Shown in pieces: positions 56,470 through 64,000 of a stretch of DNA of 64,000 nt. Source of the stretch: Burkholderia catarinensis (lineage in GTDB: Bacteria > Pseudomonadota > Gammaproteobacteria > Burkholderiales > Burkholderiaceae); the NCBI RefSeq assembly GCF_001883705.2, contig NZ_MDEQ02000031.1, positions 20,196-84,195 on the forward strand, in the 5' to 3' direction. Both the position numbers and the translations under genes were made by a program. Below the pieces are notes generated by a model. It made no database searches and was not told the DNA's origin. It saw only the letters and a list, made by a program, of their open reading frames with translations. How positions within the stretch are numbered: position 1 is the first letter of the stretch; each line of letters begins with the position of its first letter.

Positions 56470-57609
56470 GAAGCTGAAACGTCCATTTCAGTCAATCAGC
56501 GTTGCTGGATGAAAACGCGCTGCCGCCGGACGTGCTGAAGACCTGAATTGGAAAACCCGGCGCCGGCCCGGAGCGGGCGCATTCCCGGCGAATTCAACGA
56601 AAAATCGCGAGAAAAAAACGAAACGATTCTTTCCATTGAGTTTGATTCATGTATATCCCAGCTGCGTATCATAGCGATGATTTAAAATTCTTGCAGTTCG
56701 CCTGGCATATATTTTCCTCTCGCGAACTGGAAACCAATCGATCTGCAAGCTGTCCGCGGGCACGCATTATGAATGCGCCGGATAAATCAACATCTATTTA
56801 CCACGAAATTTTGTAATAATCATCCTGGCGCCGCATACCACGGATTTCCATCCGAGAACCTTATTCGAGAGAGGAGTTGGCGAATTTCATCATGCTCTTC
56901 TCGCTCACCGACTTGGCTTCAAGCATCGTCCTCTGGATATCGTTTCGATTCACTCAACGATCGACTCGATTTGCGCGACAACAGAGCATAATCCCCGTTG
57001 TCAGCCTGCGGCTGCACGCCGCTGATTACACCTTCAGGCGATAAAAATCGCCACGAATGACATTTTCAGTGCCGCCGACACCGGTGTTGCAAAATATCCA
57101 CAAATTGAGAGGTCATTGCCCGTCATAAAATTTCTATATTTACGGACGCGGAATTTGTCAACTCCACCGCTTGCCGCCAGATTAATAAATTGCTACGCTT
57201 TGCAGCGAAATAAACGACGAATTGTCAACCGATTTTGAACTGCGAGCCTATTTATTTAAAAAATAGAAACATGTAAATTAATATTCACGTGCAATCTATC
57301 TATCTATTGATCGATCGTCGCGGCTAGCGCTTCGCCACGCGCTATTCAATCGAATCTCCCTATCCGTTTGCCGGCAGGACAGGCCGACGGCCAATTGAAG
57401 AGGTCGCCCGGCGGTTTTTCGATTTCCTTTTAGACGTCCGTGATGATGCGCGGCTGCGCATTGCCGAACACACCGTCCTTTTCAATCCTGGCCCGCCAAC
57501 GCGCAATGCTTCCCGCGCGTCACGCCTGCTCGAATTGCCACACGGGTTTCAACGCGCCATTTGTCGTCTTTCCAATCAGCAAAACAATTCCGAAAAATTG
57601 GAGCACACC
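56470..57609. other. Long AT-rich non-coding block
   Basis: About 1.1 kb without a credible gene. From roughly 56600 to 57330 base composition is far more AT-rich than anything else in the window, with A and T runs (for example near 56609, 57250 and 57270) and a short ATCT tandem near 57296. It separates the regulators from the cholesterol oxidase. It could be a promoter region silenced by H-NS-like proteins, a remnant of foreign DNA, or both. I saw no terminal repeats, tRNA or att-like site. Confidence 0.5.
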
Positions 57610-59358
57610 ATGAGTCACGACTTCCGAGACGAACCTGCGCCGCGTCGCGCCTTCCTGGCCGACATGGCGAAGCTCGCGGCGGCCGGCATCATCACCGGCT
57701 GGACACCGCTCTACCAGATTGCGGCGCACGCGCAGACGGCCGGCGCGACACCGCCCGGCTTCCCGGCCAACATTCCGCTTTACAAGCAGGCGTTCCAGAA
57801 CTGGAGCGGCGAGATCGCCGTGCAGGACGTATGGACCGCCGCGCCCCGCTCCGCCGACGACGTCGTCGCGACAGTCAACTGGGCGCGTGCGAACGGCTAC
57901 CGGATACGCCCGCGCGGCTACATGCACAACTGGTCGCCGCTGACACTGGACCCGAGCGCCGGCGCCGCGAACCTCGTGCTGCTTGATACGACGCAGTCGC
58001 TGACGGCCGTCTCCGTCGACACGTCTGCGCGTCCGGCGCGCGTCACCGCGCAAACGGGCGTCTCGCTGGAGGCGCTGCTCGCGACGCTCGAGCAATATGA
58101 CCTCGGCGTGATCGCCGCGCCTGCGCCGGGCGGCATCACGCTCGGCGGTGCGCTCGCGATCGACGCGCACGGCACCGGCGTACCGGCGGCCGGTGAAACC
58201 CTGCAACCGGGCCACACTTACGGCTCGCTGAGCAATCTCGTGGTCGCGCTGACCGCGGTCGTGTTCGATCCGGCCCGGCAGCAATACGTACTGCGCCGGT
58301 TCGAGCGCAGCGATCCCGAGATCGGCGCGTTCCTCGCGCACATCGGGATGGCGTTCGTCGTCGAGGTCACGCTGATCGCAGGCCCGAACCAGCGGCTGCG
58401 CTGCCAGAGCTTCGTCGACATTCCGTCTTCCGAACTCTTTGCGCCGGCCGGCACGCCGGGCCGCACGATCGCGTCGTTTCTCGATCGCTCGGGCCGGATG
58501 GAAGCGATCTGGTTCCCGTTCACGACCTGCCCGTGGCTCAAGGTCTGGACGCCGACGCCCAGCAAGCCGTTCCTGTCGCGCGCCGTCACGCAGCCGTACA
58601 ACTATCCGTTCTCCGATTCGATCACGCAGTCCATCTCGGATCTCGTCAAGCGGATCGTGATCGGCGGCGAAGGTGCATTGACGCCGTTGTTCGGCCAGAC
58701 GCAACTGGCCATCACGACCGCCGGCCTCGCGCTCACGCTCAGTGGGGACATCTGGGGCTGGTCGCGCACCGTGCTGCAGTACATTCGGCCGTCGACGCTG
58801 CGCGTCACCGCGAACGGCTACGCGATACTGGCGCGGCGCGCCGACGTGCAGCGTGTGATCAGCGAATTCGTGCAGTTCTATCAGAATCGCATCGACACGT
58901 ACAAGGCACGCGGCGAGTACCCGATCAACGGTCCCGTCGAGATCCGTGTCACCGGTCTCGACAAGCCGGCCGATGCCGGCGCCGGCGCGGTCGTTCCCAC
59001 GCTGTCCGCGCTCAAGCCGCGCCCCGACCACCCCGAATGGGACATCGCCGTATGGTTCGATATCCTGACGTTACCGGGCACGCCGGGCGCCGATCGCTTC
59101 TATCGCGAGATCGAGCAATGGATGCTCGCGAACTACACCGGTTCGTATGCGACGCTGCGCCCCGAATGGTCGAAGGGCTGGGGCTATACCGACACGGCCG
59201 CCTGGCAGGACGGCACGATGCTCGCCACCACGATCCCGAACCTGCATCGTGAAGGCCAGCCGCCGTCGAGCAGCTGGGATGCGGCGCGCGCGACCCTCGA
59301 CCGCTACGACCCGAACCGGATCTTCCGGTCGCCGCTGCTCGATCGGTTGATGCCGTAG
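57610..59358 (+). CDS. Exported cholesterol oxidase, VAO-type flavoenzyme (class II)
   Basis: 582 residues. The N terminus has a twin-arginine signal (PRRAFLADM followed by a hydrophobic alanine-rich stretch to about residue 42, ending AHAQ). The FAD domain shows RPRGYMHNWSPL, whose histidine matches the covalent FAD attachment site of the type II cholesterol oxidase of Brevibacterium sterolicum, and PGGITLGGALAIDAHG, the pyrophosphate-binding loop of the VAO family. Length and features match the B. cepacia ST-200 extracellular cholesterol oxidase as I remember it. It oxidises 3-beta-hydroxysterols with O2, giving H2O2. TTGGAG lies 7 bases before the ATG. Its gene stands alone after the AT-rich block; regulation unknown. 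Confidence 0.82.
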   Translation: MSHDFRDEPAPRRAFLADMAKLAAAGIITGWTPLYQIAAHAQTAGATPPGFPANIPLYKQAFQNWSGEIAVQDVWTAAPRSADDVVATVNWARANGYRIRPRGYMHNWSPLTLDPSAGAANLVLLDTTQSLTAVSVDTSARPARVTAQTGVSLEALLATLEQYDLGVIAAPAPGGITLGGALAIDAHGTGVPAAGETLQPGHTYGSLSNLVVALTAVVFDPARQQYVLRRFERSDPEIGAFLAHIGMAFVVEVTLIAGPNQRLRCQSFVDIPSSELFAPAGTPGRTIASFLDRSGRMEAIWFPFTTCPWLKVWTPTPSKPFLSRAVTQPYNYPFSDSITQSISDLVKRIVIGGEGALTPLFGQTQLAITTAGLALTLSGDIWGWSRTVLQYIRPSTLRVTANGYAILARRADVQRVISEFVQFYQNRIDTYKARGEYPINGPVEIRVTGLDKPADAGAGAVVPTLSALKPRPDHPEWDIAVWFDILTLPGTPGADRFYREIEQWMLANYTGSYATLRPEWSKGWGYTDTAAWQDGTMLATTIPNLHREGQPPSSSWDAARATLDRYDPNRIFRSPLLDRLMP

Positions 59359-59366
59359 CGATCCCT

Positions 59367-59516
59367 GTGGAAGCCGGCTGCTGTGGCTGCAACGGAACGG
59401 ATCACGATGACGATGCGCGAACGGACGAGAAGCAAGTACATGCGAAGTTGGCGCTTGGTGCCGATGCACTTGTGTCGGCAATCATCGCTCTGATCATATT
59501 CTTCGTCTGGTTGTGA
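59367..59516 (+). CDS. Possible 49-residue single-span membrane protein
   Basis: A GTG-started frame 8 bases after the cholesterol oxidase stop. The N terminus has three cysteines (GCCGCNG), then an acidic, hydrophilic middle, and the last 18 residues form a clean hydrophobic helix (ALVSAIIALIIFFVWL) ending at the stop. No Shine-Dalgarno is visible, so it would rely on coupling to the upstream gene. The segmental composition is unlike random frames here. I do not recognise a family. Confidence 0.35.
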   Translation: MEAGCCGCNGTDHDDDARTDEKQVHAKLALGADALVSAIIALIIFFVWL

Positions 59517-59563
59517 CCGGCCAAATCGATACTGGGATTTATTTTTTTGAAAAGTCTTTAGGA

Positions 59564-59582
59564 CTCTCGACTTAGTCAAGAG
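59564..59582. repeat. Near-perfect palindrome in the convergent gap
   Basis: CTCTCGACT (59564-59572) and AGTCAAGAG (59574-59582) form a 9-base dyad with one mismatch around a single base. It follows a T-rich stretch (59538-59549). It could be a protein site or part of a minus-strand transcription end. Confidence 0.3.
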
Positions 59583-59607
59583 CCGTGTGCTGACTCCCCC
59601 ATGGAAG

Positions 59608-59646
59608 CATCCAGTTCTGTCAGCAGGACGCTGGTAGAACTGGATG
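59608..59646. terminator. Strong hairpin between convergent genes
   Basis: CATCCAGTTCT (59608-59618) pairs perfectly with AGAACTGGATG (59636-59646); inside, CAGC and GCTG extend the stem after a 2-base internal loop. It sits just past the 3' end of the minus-strand old yellow enzyme gene and between it and the plus-strand oxidase. No U tract follows on either strand, so it would act as an mRNA 3' end structure rather than a classical intrinsic terminator. Confidence 0.45.
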
Positions 59647-59679
59647 GGCCGGCAACTCAGCAATCGGCCTGCGCGGCTA

Positions 59680-60750
59680 TCACATCTGCGTGCCTTGCAT
59701 CGACGGGTAATCGATGTAGCCCTCGGCGCCGCCAGCGTAGAAGGTATTACGGTCACCTGTGTTCAGGGGCGCGTTCGTCTTGAGGCGCTCCAGGAAGTCC
59801 GGATTAGCCAGAATGGCCTGACCATAGGCCTCGATGTCCGCCAGGCCCGCGTTGACGTCCGAGCCGATCTGCTCGCGTGGCCGGCTGGGACGGTTGACGA
59901 TCAGCACCGTCTTCCACAGCGCACGGATATCGGCCAGGAGCGGCTCGTTTCCCACGTGCAGAAGGTGGAGATAGGCCAAACCCAGTTTGTCCAACTCGCC
60001 CACCAGATAGCGGTACAGGTCAGGACCTTCAGTGCCCTCGTCAATGCCATTCATGGGAACGCCCGGCGATAGGCGGATGCCGGTACGATCCGGCCCGATT
60101 TCCTCGGCGATGGCCTTGGCGACTTCGATGGCGAATCGGGCACGGTTCTCGATCGATCCACCGTAGGCATCCGTCCTGGTGTTCGCGCTCGGTGCGATGA
60201 ACTGGTGGATGAGATAGCCATTGGCACCATGGATCTCGACGCCATCGGCCCCAGCCTCGATGGCGCGGCGTGCGGCGATGCGGAAGTCGTTGATGGTCGT
60301 GGCGATCTCTTCAAGGCTCAATGCACGTGGCTCCGGGATGTCGACCATGCCATTCAGCGTGAACATCTGGGAGCCTGGGGCAATTCGCGAGGGCGCGACC
60401 GGCTGGCGATGGTGGGGGGTATTGTCAGGGTGCGAAACACGCCCAACGTGCATCAACTGAATGAACAGACGGCTACCCTTGGCGTGCACGGCAGAAGTGA
60501 CGCCGCGCCAACCGGCCACGTGCGCATCGGTGTAGATGCCCGGGGTGGCCAGATAACCCTGACCATCATCCGACGGCTGCGACCCTTCGCTGATCAACAG
60601 ACCGACGCCGGCGCGCTGGGCATAGTACTCAGCCGCCAAGTCGCCGGGCGTGCCGTCCGGCTTGGCGCGACTGCGCGTCATTGGTGCCATCGCGAAGCGG
60701 TTGGATAGTTCGATTGCGCCCAGTTCAACAGGCTGCCAGATACGCGTCAT
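59680..60750 (-). CDS. Old yellow enzyme, NemA-like alkene reductase
   Basis: 356-residue FMN-dependent ene-reductase with a TIM barrel. Key motifs are NRFAMAPMTRSRA near the N terminus, the substrate-binding HGANGYLIHQF (H and N of the active site) and the DAYGGSIENRARF segment typical of OYE/NemA/XenA. The family reduces activated alkenes, quinones, maleimides and nitro-compounds with NADPH. The start at 60750 has GAGGAA upstream. It is the third gene of a minus-strand set with an isochorismatase-family hydrolase and a pirin, behind a divergent LysR gene, an arrangement that suggests an inducible electrophile or quinone response. Confidence 0.87.
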   Translation of the reverse strand: MTRIWQPVELGAIELSNRFAMAPMTRSRAKPDGTPGDLAAEYYAQRAGVGLLISEGSQPSDDGQGYLATPGIYTDAHVAGWRGVTSAVHAKGSRLFIQLMHVGRVSHPDNTPHHRQPVAPSRIAPGSQMFTLNGMVDIPEPRALSLEEIATTINDFRIAARRAIEAGADGVEIHGANGYLIHQFIAPSANTRTDAYGGSIENRARFAIEVAKAIAEEIGPDRTGIRLSPGVPMNGIDEGTEGPDLYRYLVGELDKLGLAYLHLLHVGNEPLLADIRALWKTVLIVNRPSRPREQIGSDVNAGLADIEAYGQAILANPDFLERLKTNAPLNTGDRNTFYAGGAEGYIDYPSMQGTQM

Positions 60751-60805
60751 TTTTCGTTCCTCTGTATGTTCCGAATCGAGCACTCCGGATGTCGGAGTGA
60801 ATGCT

Positions 60806-61381
60806 TTAGCCGATATTCAATGCCTGAACCAGCTGGCCACCTTCAGGCGTGTTCCAACTGCCGGCCAGTTCGGCGATGAGCTGGTTGGTGCTCGTCAAGG
60901 TGACGCCTGCACGCTCCATGCGGCGCAAAGCAATGTCGTCGGCAATCTTGCTGGGGGAGCCACCTGCGTCGGCGACCACCTGCACCTCGTAGCCTTGTCC
61001 AACCAGGGTCAGCGCCGGATACACCGTGCAGACGTCGTTGGTGACGCCTGCCAGGATGAACTTCGTACGGCCGGTTGCCTTGACGGCAGCAGCGAACGCT
61101 TCGTCGTCCATCGCATTGACGATGCCCGCGCGCCTGATGCGAGCAGCGAATGCGTTGGGAAGGATGGCTTCAAGCTCGCTCAGCAGCGGGCCTTGGGCCG
61201 CCTCTTCCATGCTGGAAGTCAGCACCGTCGGGATGTTGAGGATCTTGGCAGCCTTGGCGAGAATGATGGCATTCCTCTTCATCTCATCGAAGGATGTGGA
61301 AGTCACCCAGCCCATGGTACCGACTTGGTGGTCGATGAGGAGCAACGCTGCGCTGGCACCGGTGAGTCGTTGGAACGTCAA
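60806..61381 (-). CDS. Isochorismatase-family cysteine hydrolase (YcaC-like)
   Basis: 191 residues. The catalytic aspartate is in LLLIDHQ, and the cysteine in GVTNDVCT, the usual D/C pair of the cysteine hydrolase superfamily; a lysine between them (near ATGRTKFILAG) completes the triad. The TTG at 61381 is preferred because AAGGAG precedes it by 6 bases. It lies 55 bases upstream of the old yellow enzyme gene and 47 bases after the pirin gene, in one probable operon. Substrate unknown; YcaC-like enzymes are of uncertain function. Confidence 0.83.
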   Translation of the reverse strand: MTFQRLTGASAALLLIDHQVGTMGWVTSTSFDEMKRNAIILAKAAKILNIPTVLTSSMEEAAQGPLLSELEAILPNAFAARIRRAGIVNAMDDEAFAAAVKATGRTKFILAGVTNDVCTVYPALTLVGQGYEVQVVADAGGSPSKIADDIALRRMERAGVTLTSTNQLIAELAGSWNTPEGGQLVQALNIG

Positions 61382-61428
61382 GATGTTCTCCTTGCGAAAT
61401 TGACGAGATGCACGTGATGTCGTGCAGA

Positions 61429-62403
61429 TCAAGGGTGTTTTGCAGGCACGATGGGGGAATCCAACGTGCCGAATTCACCGCGCTGGTAAGCGGTTATCGC
61501 GGATGCCAGAGCTGCAGTTGAAGCCATGGCCATCGGGCCTTGCCAATGCACCGGCTGGCGTAATGGCGGTCCGCTGAAGAGCACGGCTTTTGCGTTGCCT
61601 CGTGTCGCCGAAAGGACGAGCTCGTGTCCTGTCTTCTGCGCAGGAAACGCCGGCACGGCGCATTGCTCGCGCTCGAAAAGCTGCCCGTTGATCGCCAGCG
61701 CTCCGTGGATCGGCATCACGAATGCAGTATGTCCCGCGGGAACAGGCACGGAGAGTTCAGCTCCATCGTGCAGGGCGATATCGAGCAAGGTGAGCTCAGT
61801 CGGGGTTTCCAATGGCGAGTTGGCCCCGCAGAAGGTTCCCAGAGGTACCCGCACCTTGGCGCCGGACGCATGGACCACCGGCACGTCAGAAGGCTCCAGG
61901 CTCAACGCGAACGGCGCGCCGTTCTGCCGCTCCTCGGGAAGGTTCACGAAGATCTGCAGGGTATGGACGGTCTTGCCTGTCTCGACGGGGAACTCTTCGT
62001 GTACCACCCCCCGGCCGGCGGCTGTCCAGTGCAGCCCCCCAGGCTGGATCACATTGTGATTGCCGAGTGAATCACGATTGTCGATTCCGGTTTCCGAATC
62101 GAGGAAGAGGTAGGACACCGCGGAAAAGCCTGCATGCGGATGGGCGGGAAACTGAGGGGCGCTGATCCACGCGTGGTCCACGCCCAGAATCGGGTCGATC
62201 GGCTCGCCGTTGTTGCCGTCCCCGCGCAGCGAATAGGCGCGGAAGTGGCTGCTCAGATTCATCGGTCGCAGGCGGGATATCACCGGAGAGACGACAACGG
62301 GTTTTGCTTGCGCCGAGGCCGTCACACTGCGCTCGTCGAGCAAATCCCGTCGCCGGCTATCGGTCGGGGGTCTGTTCGCATCGGGGATGATTGATTGGCT
62401 CAT
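61429..62403 (-). CDS. Pirin-family bicupin protein
   Basis: 324 residues. The N-terminal cupin has the metal-binding motif FPAHPHAGFS with further ligands in GRGVVHEEFP, as in pirins with quercetinase activity such as YhhW. A C-terminal pirin domain follows (GALAINGQLFEREQCAV). The start at 62403 lies 100 bases from the divergent LysR gene, and the first gene of a three-gene set is normally the main target of such a regulator. Function in bacteria is varied: dioxygenase or redox-linked regulator. Confidence 0.85.
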   Translation of the reverse strand: MSQSIIPDANRPPTDSRRRDLLDERSVTASAQAKPVVVSPVISRLRPMNLSSHFRAYSLRGDGNNGEPIDPILGVDHAWISAPQFPAHPHAGFSAVSYLFLDSETGIDNRDSLGNHNVIQPGGLHWTAAGRGVVHEEFPVETGKTVHTLQIFVNLPEERQNGAPFALSLEPSDVPVVHASGAKVRVPLGTFCGANSPLETPTELTLLDIALHDGAELSVPVPAGHTAFVMPIHGALAINGQLFEREQCAVPAFPAQKTGHELVLSATRGNAKAVLFSGPPLRQPVHWQGPMAMASTAALASAITAYQRGEFGTLDSPIVPAKHP

Positions 62404-62478
62404 GGTCAGGTCCACTGAATCACAAGGCCTCATCATGAACCCGCTCGTTTACGGGATAAACTAGCGCCTGTAGAATTC

Positions 62479-62500
62479 ATTGCTCCGATATTGGAGCAAT
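62479..62500. promoter_or_regulatory. Palindromic operator, probably bound by the divergent LysR protein
   Basis: ATTGCTCC (62479-62486) and GGAGCAAT (62493-62500) are perfect 8-base arms around 6 bases. It lies in the 100-base gap between the divergent pirin and LysR genes; its right arm contains the GGAG Shine-Dalgarno of the LysR gene, so binding there would also repress the regulator itself. Confidence 0.6.
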
Positions 62501-62503
62501 GAT

Positions 62504-63385
62504 ATGACCCATCTGGATGACATGGCGCTGTTCGTGGAGGTCGTGAAGGCCAAAGGGTTTCGGGGCGCAGCCGATGCCTTGGGCATGCCCAATTCAACCT
62601 TGTCCCGCCGTATAGGGGCCCTGGAAAAGGCGATCGGATTGCGGCTGCTGCATCGCACGACACGCAAGGTTGAACCGACGGAAGCCGGGCTGCTGTACTA
62701 CGAACGCAGCAAGCGCATCGTCGAGGAGGCCAGGCTGGTTCATGAGCAGCTTGGAGAAATGCTTGCCCAGCCCAGCGGGCTGTTGCGCGCCTCGTTCCCT
62801 GAAGGCTTCGCCAACATCTTCCTGGCTCCCTTGGTGGCCGAGTTTGCCCGGCGCTATCCCGGCATACGCTTCGAGTTTGATTTATCACCTCGCCTGGCAG
62901 ATCTGGTGAGCGACCCGGTTGATGTCGCCATTCGTATGGGTGAGCCCGCCAACTCCAACCTGATCGCTCGCCAGCTTGCGCGATTGCCGCGACATCTCTA
63001 CGCCTCACCTCGCTATCTCGATATGCTGGGCGAACCTCAGCATCCCGACGAGCTTGTCCAGCATGAATGTTTGCGGCTGCGCGGATCAAAGTCCGATATC
63101 TGGACCGTGCAAAACAAAGACGAAACGGTGAATGTCGCAGTTGGAGGACGGTTTCTGCTCAATAGCGTCGGCATGATCCAACGCCTGGCAGCCCTGGACA
63201 TGGGGATTGCCATATTGGCGGAGGGCATCGTTACCGATGACGTAGCCCAGGGGCGGTTACGTCGTGTCTTGCCACAGTGGCAGGCCACCCCGGTACCCGT
63301 CTATGCATTGACCGAAACCCGTCTTTTGCCGGCGAAGACCCAGCGGTTCATCGACTTCCTGCGAGAGCATCTGTCAAGCACGTGA
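62504..63385 (+). CDS. LysR-family transcriptional regulator
   Basis: 293 residues with an N-terminal winged HTH (MALFVEVVKAKGFRGAADAL, then STLSRRIGALE) and a periplasmic-binding-like effector domain (about residues 90-290). It belongs to the CrgA/AaeR-like subgroup. The ATG at 62504 has GGAG seven bases upstream, inside the palindrome at 62479-62500. Divergent from the pirin/hydrolase/old yellow enzyme set, which it most likely controls. Effector unknown. Confidence 0.87.
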   Translation: MTHLDDMALFVEVVKAKGFRGAADALGMPNSTLSRRIGALEKAIGLRLLHRTTRKVEPTEAGLLYYERSKRIVEEARLVHEQLGEMLAQPSGLLRASFPEGFANIFLAPLVAEFARRYPGIRFEFDLSPRLADLVSDPVDVAIRMGEPANSNLIARQLARLPRHLYASPRYLDMLGEPQHPDELVQHECLRLRGSKSDIWTVQNKDETVNVAVGGRFLLNSVGMIQRLAALDMGIAILAEGIVTDDVAQGRLRRVLPQWQATPVPVYALTETRLLPAKTQRFIDFLREHLSST

Positions 63386-63512
63386 TGCATCCACATTGAT
63401 CCGAGAGACGGTCGGACGATGACTGAATCGCTCAGGTGAGTAGATGTGCGCAATGCGTGGTAGCCAGCCGCTCATTCTCCTGGGCGCGGGGTCTTCCGCG
63501 TTCTCCGATGGT

Positions 63513-64000
63513 ATTCATCAGAATTTGCTCCGAGAAACCCCGCCATTGATGGCGGGAAGGAAAGGAGTGCTGTTGACAGGCAGCTTCTTCCACGGGTTAG
63601 GATGACCGGCATGATCCTTGTCTACCGCTACCGCGTGAAGTCGCTCAACGGACTGCTCAACACGCAGAGCCGTGCGGTGAACTACGTCTGGAACTTCTGC
63701 AATGACACGCAGAAGCACGCGCTCAAGTGGAACAAGAAGTGGCCGACGGGTTTCGATCTGAACGTGCTGACGACGGGGAGCAGCAAGGCGCTCGGCATCC
63801 ACTCCGGCACGATCAACGCGACGTGCGAGCAATATGCGAAGTCGCGCAGTCAGCACCGTCGGCCCTGCCTGCGCTATCGCGGCAGGAAATCGCTGGGCTG
63901 GGTGCCGCTGAAGGGCCGTGACCTGAAGCGCGAGGGTGACGCGTTCCGTTTCGCCGGCAACACGTTTCGCGTGTTCAACAGCCGGGCGCTTCCCGAAGGC
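63513..64000 (+). mobile_element. Second tnpB element (IS200/IS605 family), left part only
   Basis: From 63513 the sequence repeats 52654 onward, including the left palindrome (63539-63556), at high but not complete identity. The window ends inside it. Same orientation as copy 1. The 127 bases between the LysR gene and this element (63386-63512) show nothing I can name. Confidence 0.78.
63602..64000 (+). CDS. tnpB: TnpB, 5' part (cut by the window end)
   Basis: The first 133 codons of a TnpB closely related to the one at 52743 with a few substitutions (for example NKKW for GKKW, and RPCLRYRG for RPYLRYRG). The reading frame is open to the window end, so it may be intact. The RuvC residues are beyond the edge. 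Confidence 0.78.
   Translation, partial: MTGMILVYRYRVKSLNGLLNTQSRAVNYVWNFCNDTQKHALKWNKKWPTGFDLNVLTTGSSKALGIHSGTINATCEQYAKSRSQHRRPCLRYRGRKSLGWVPLKGRDLKREGDAFRFAGNTFRVFNSRALPEG

Noticed and set aside
56773..56991. 72-codon frame in the AT-rich block
   Set aside because: Unlike Burkholderia codon use, no ribosome site, no motif; most likely chance.
57290..57320. Microsatellite or CRISPR-like repeat near the ATCT run
   Set aside because: Only a few ATCT/GATC units; no spaced repeats of useful length.

Overview
The window is high-GC DNA whose gene content points to Burkholderia, most likely the Burkholderia cepacia complex. About 52 kb of it is a nearly complete hybrid PKS-NRPS cluster of the occidiofungin / burkholdine (cyclic antifungal glycolipopeptide) type. 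I recognise this from domain order, A-domain specificity residues and tailoring genes. The ocf letters used here follow my recollection of gene order in the Burkholderia contaminans ocf cluster and were not checked by a search.

Region 1 (1-3923) holds precursor and tailoring genes: a UDP-glucuronate decarboxylase (UDP-xylose supply, ocfM-like), a diaminobutyrate aminotransferase (Dab supply, ocfL-like) and a SyrP-like Fe(II)/2-oxoglutarate dioxygenase (ocfK-like). Region 2 (3924-25074) is the lipid-building part: ocfJ (FAAL-ACP-KS-degenerate AT-front half of a DH), ocfI (luciferase-like monooxygenase-back half of the DH-KR-ACP) and ocfH (KS-dead AT-KR-ACP-KS-AT-ACP-aminotransferase-C-A-T-C). 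Region 3 (25085-49310) is a CmlA-like diiron hydroxylase (ocfG) and three NRPSs: ocfF (half C-A-T-E), ocfE (C-A-T-E-C-A-T-C) and ocfD (half C-A-T-C-A-T-E-C-T-TE). Region 4 (49307-52216) is a GT25 glycosyltransferase (ocfC), a small unknown protein (ocfB) and a SyrD-like ABC exporter (ocfA).

Together the genes describe a clear route. A fatty acid is adenylated and extended three times; the intermediate is hydroxylated and reduced, given a beta-amino group, elongated with Ser, (hydroxy)Tyr, Dab, Gly, Asn, Ser and a last residue, cyclised by the TE, xylosylated and exported. With a C12 starter the PKS domain order accounts for a 3-amino-5,6,7-trihydroxy-octadecanoyl unit. Striking features are a DH domain split over two proteins around a monooxygenase, two dead AT domains out of three, half-C domains at two protein N termini, a last module without an A domain, and two near-identical Ser A domains.

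Region 5 (52217-57609) has a frameshifted NRPS A-domain remnant, an IS200/IS605-family tnpB element, two convergent LuxR-type regulators (the kind called AmbR1/AmbR2 in B. contaminans) and a 1.1 kb AT-rich non-coding block. Region 6 (57610-63385) looks like ordinary accessory chromosome: a TAT-exported VAO-type cholesterol oxidase, a possible 49-residue membrane peptide, and a LysR-controlled set (pirin, isochorismatase-family hydrolase, old yellow enzyme). A second, diverged tnpB element begins at 63513 and runs off the window. No tRNA, rRNA or CRISPR array was seen.
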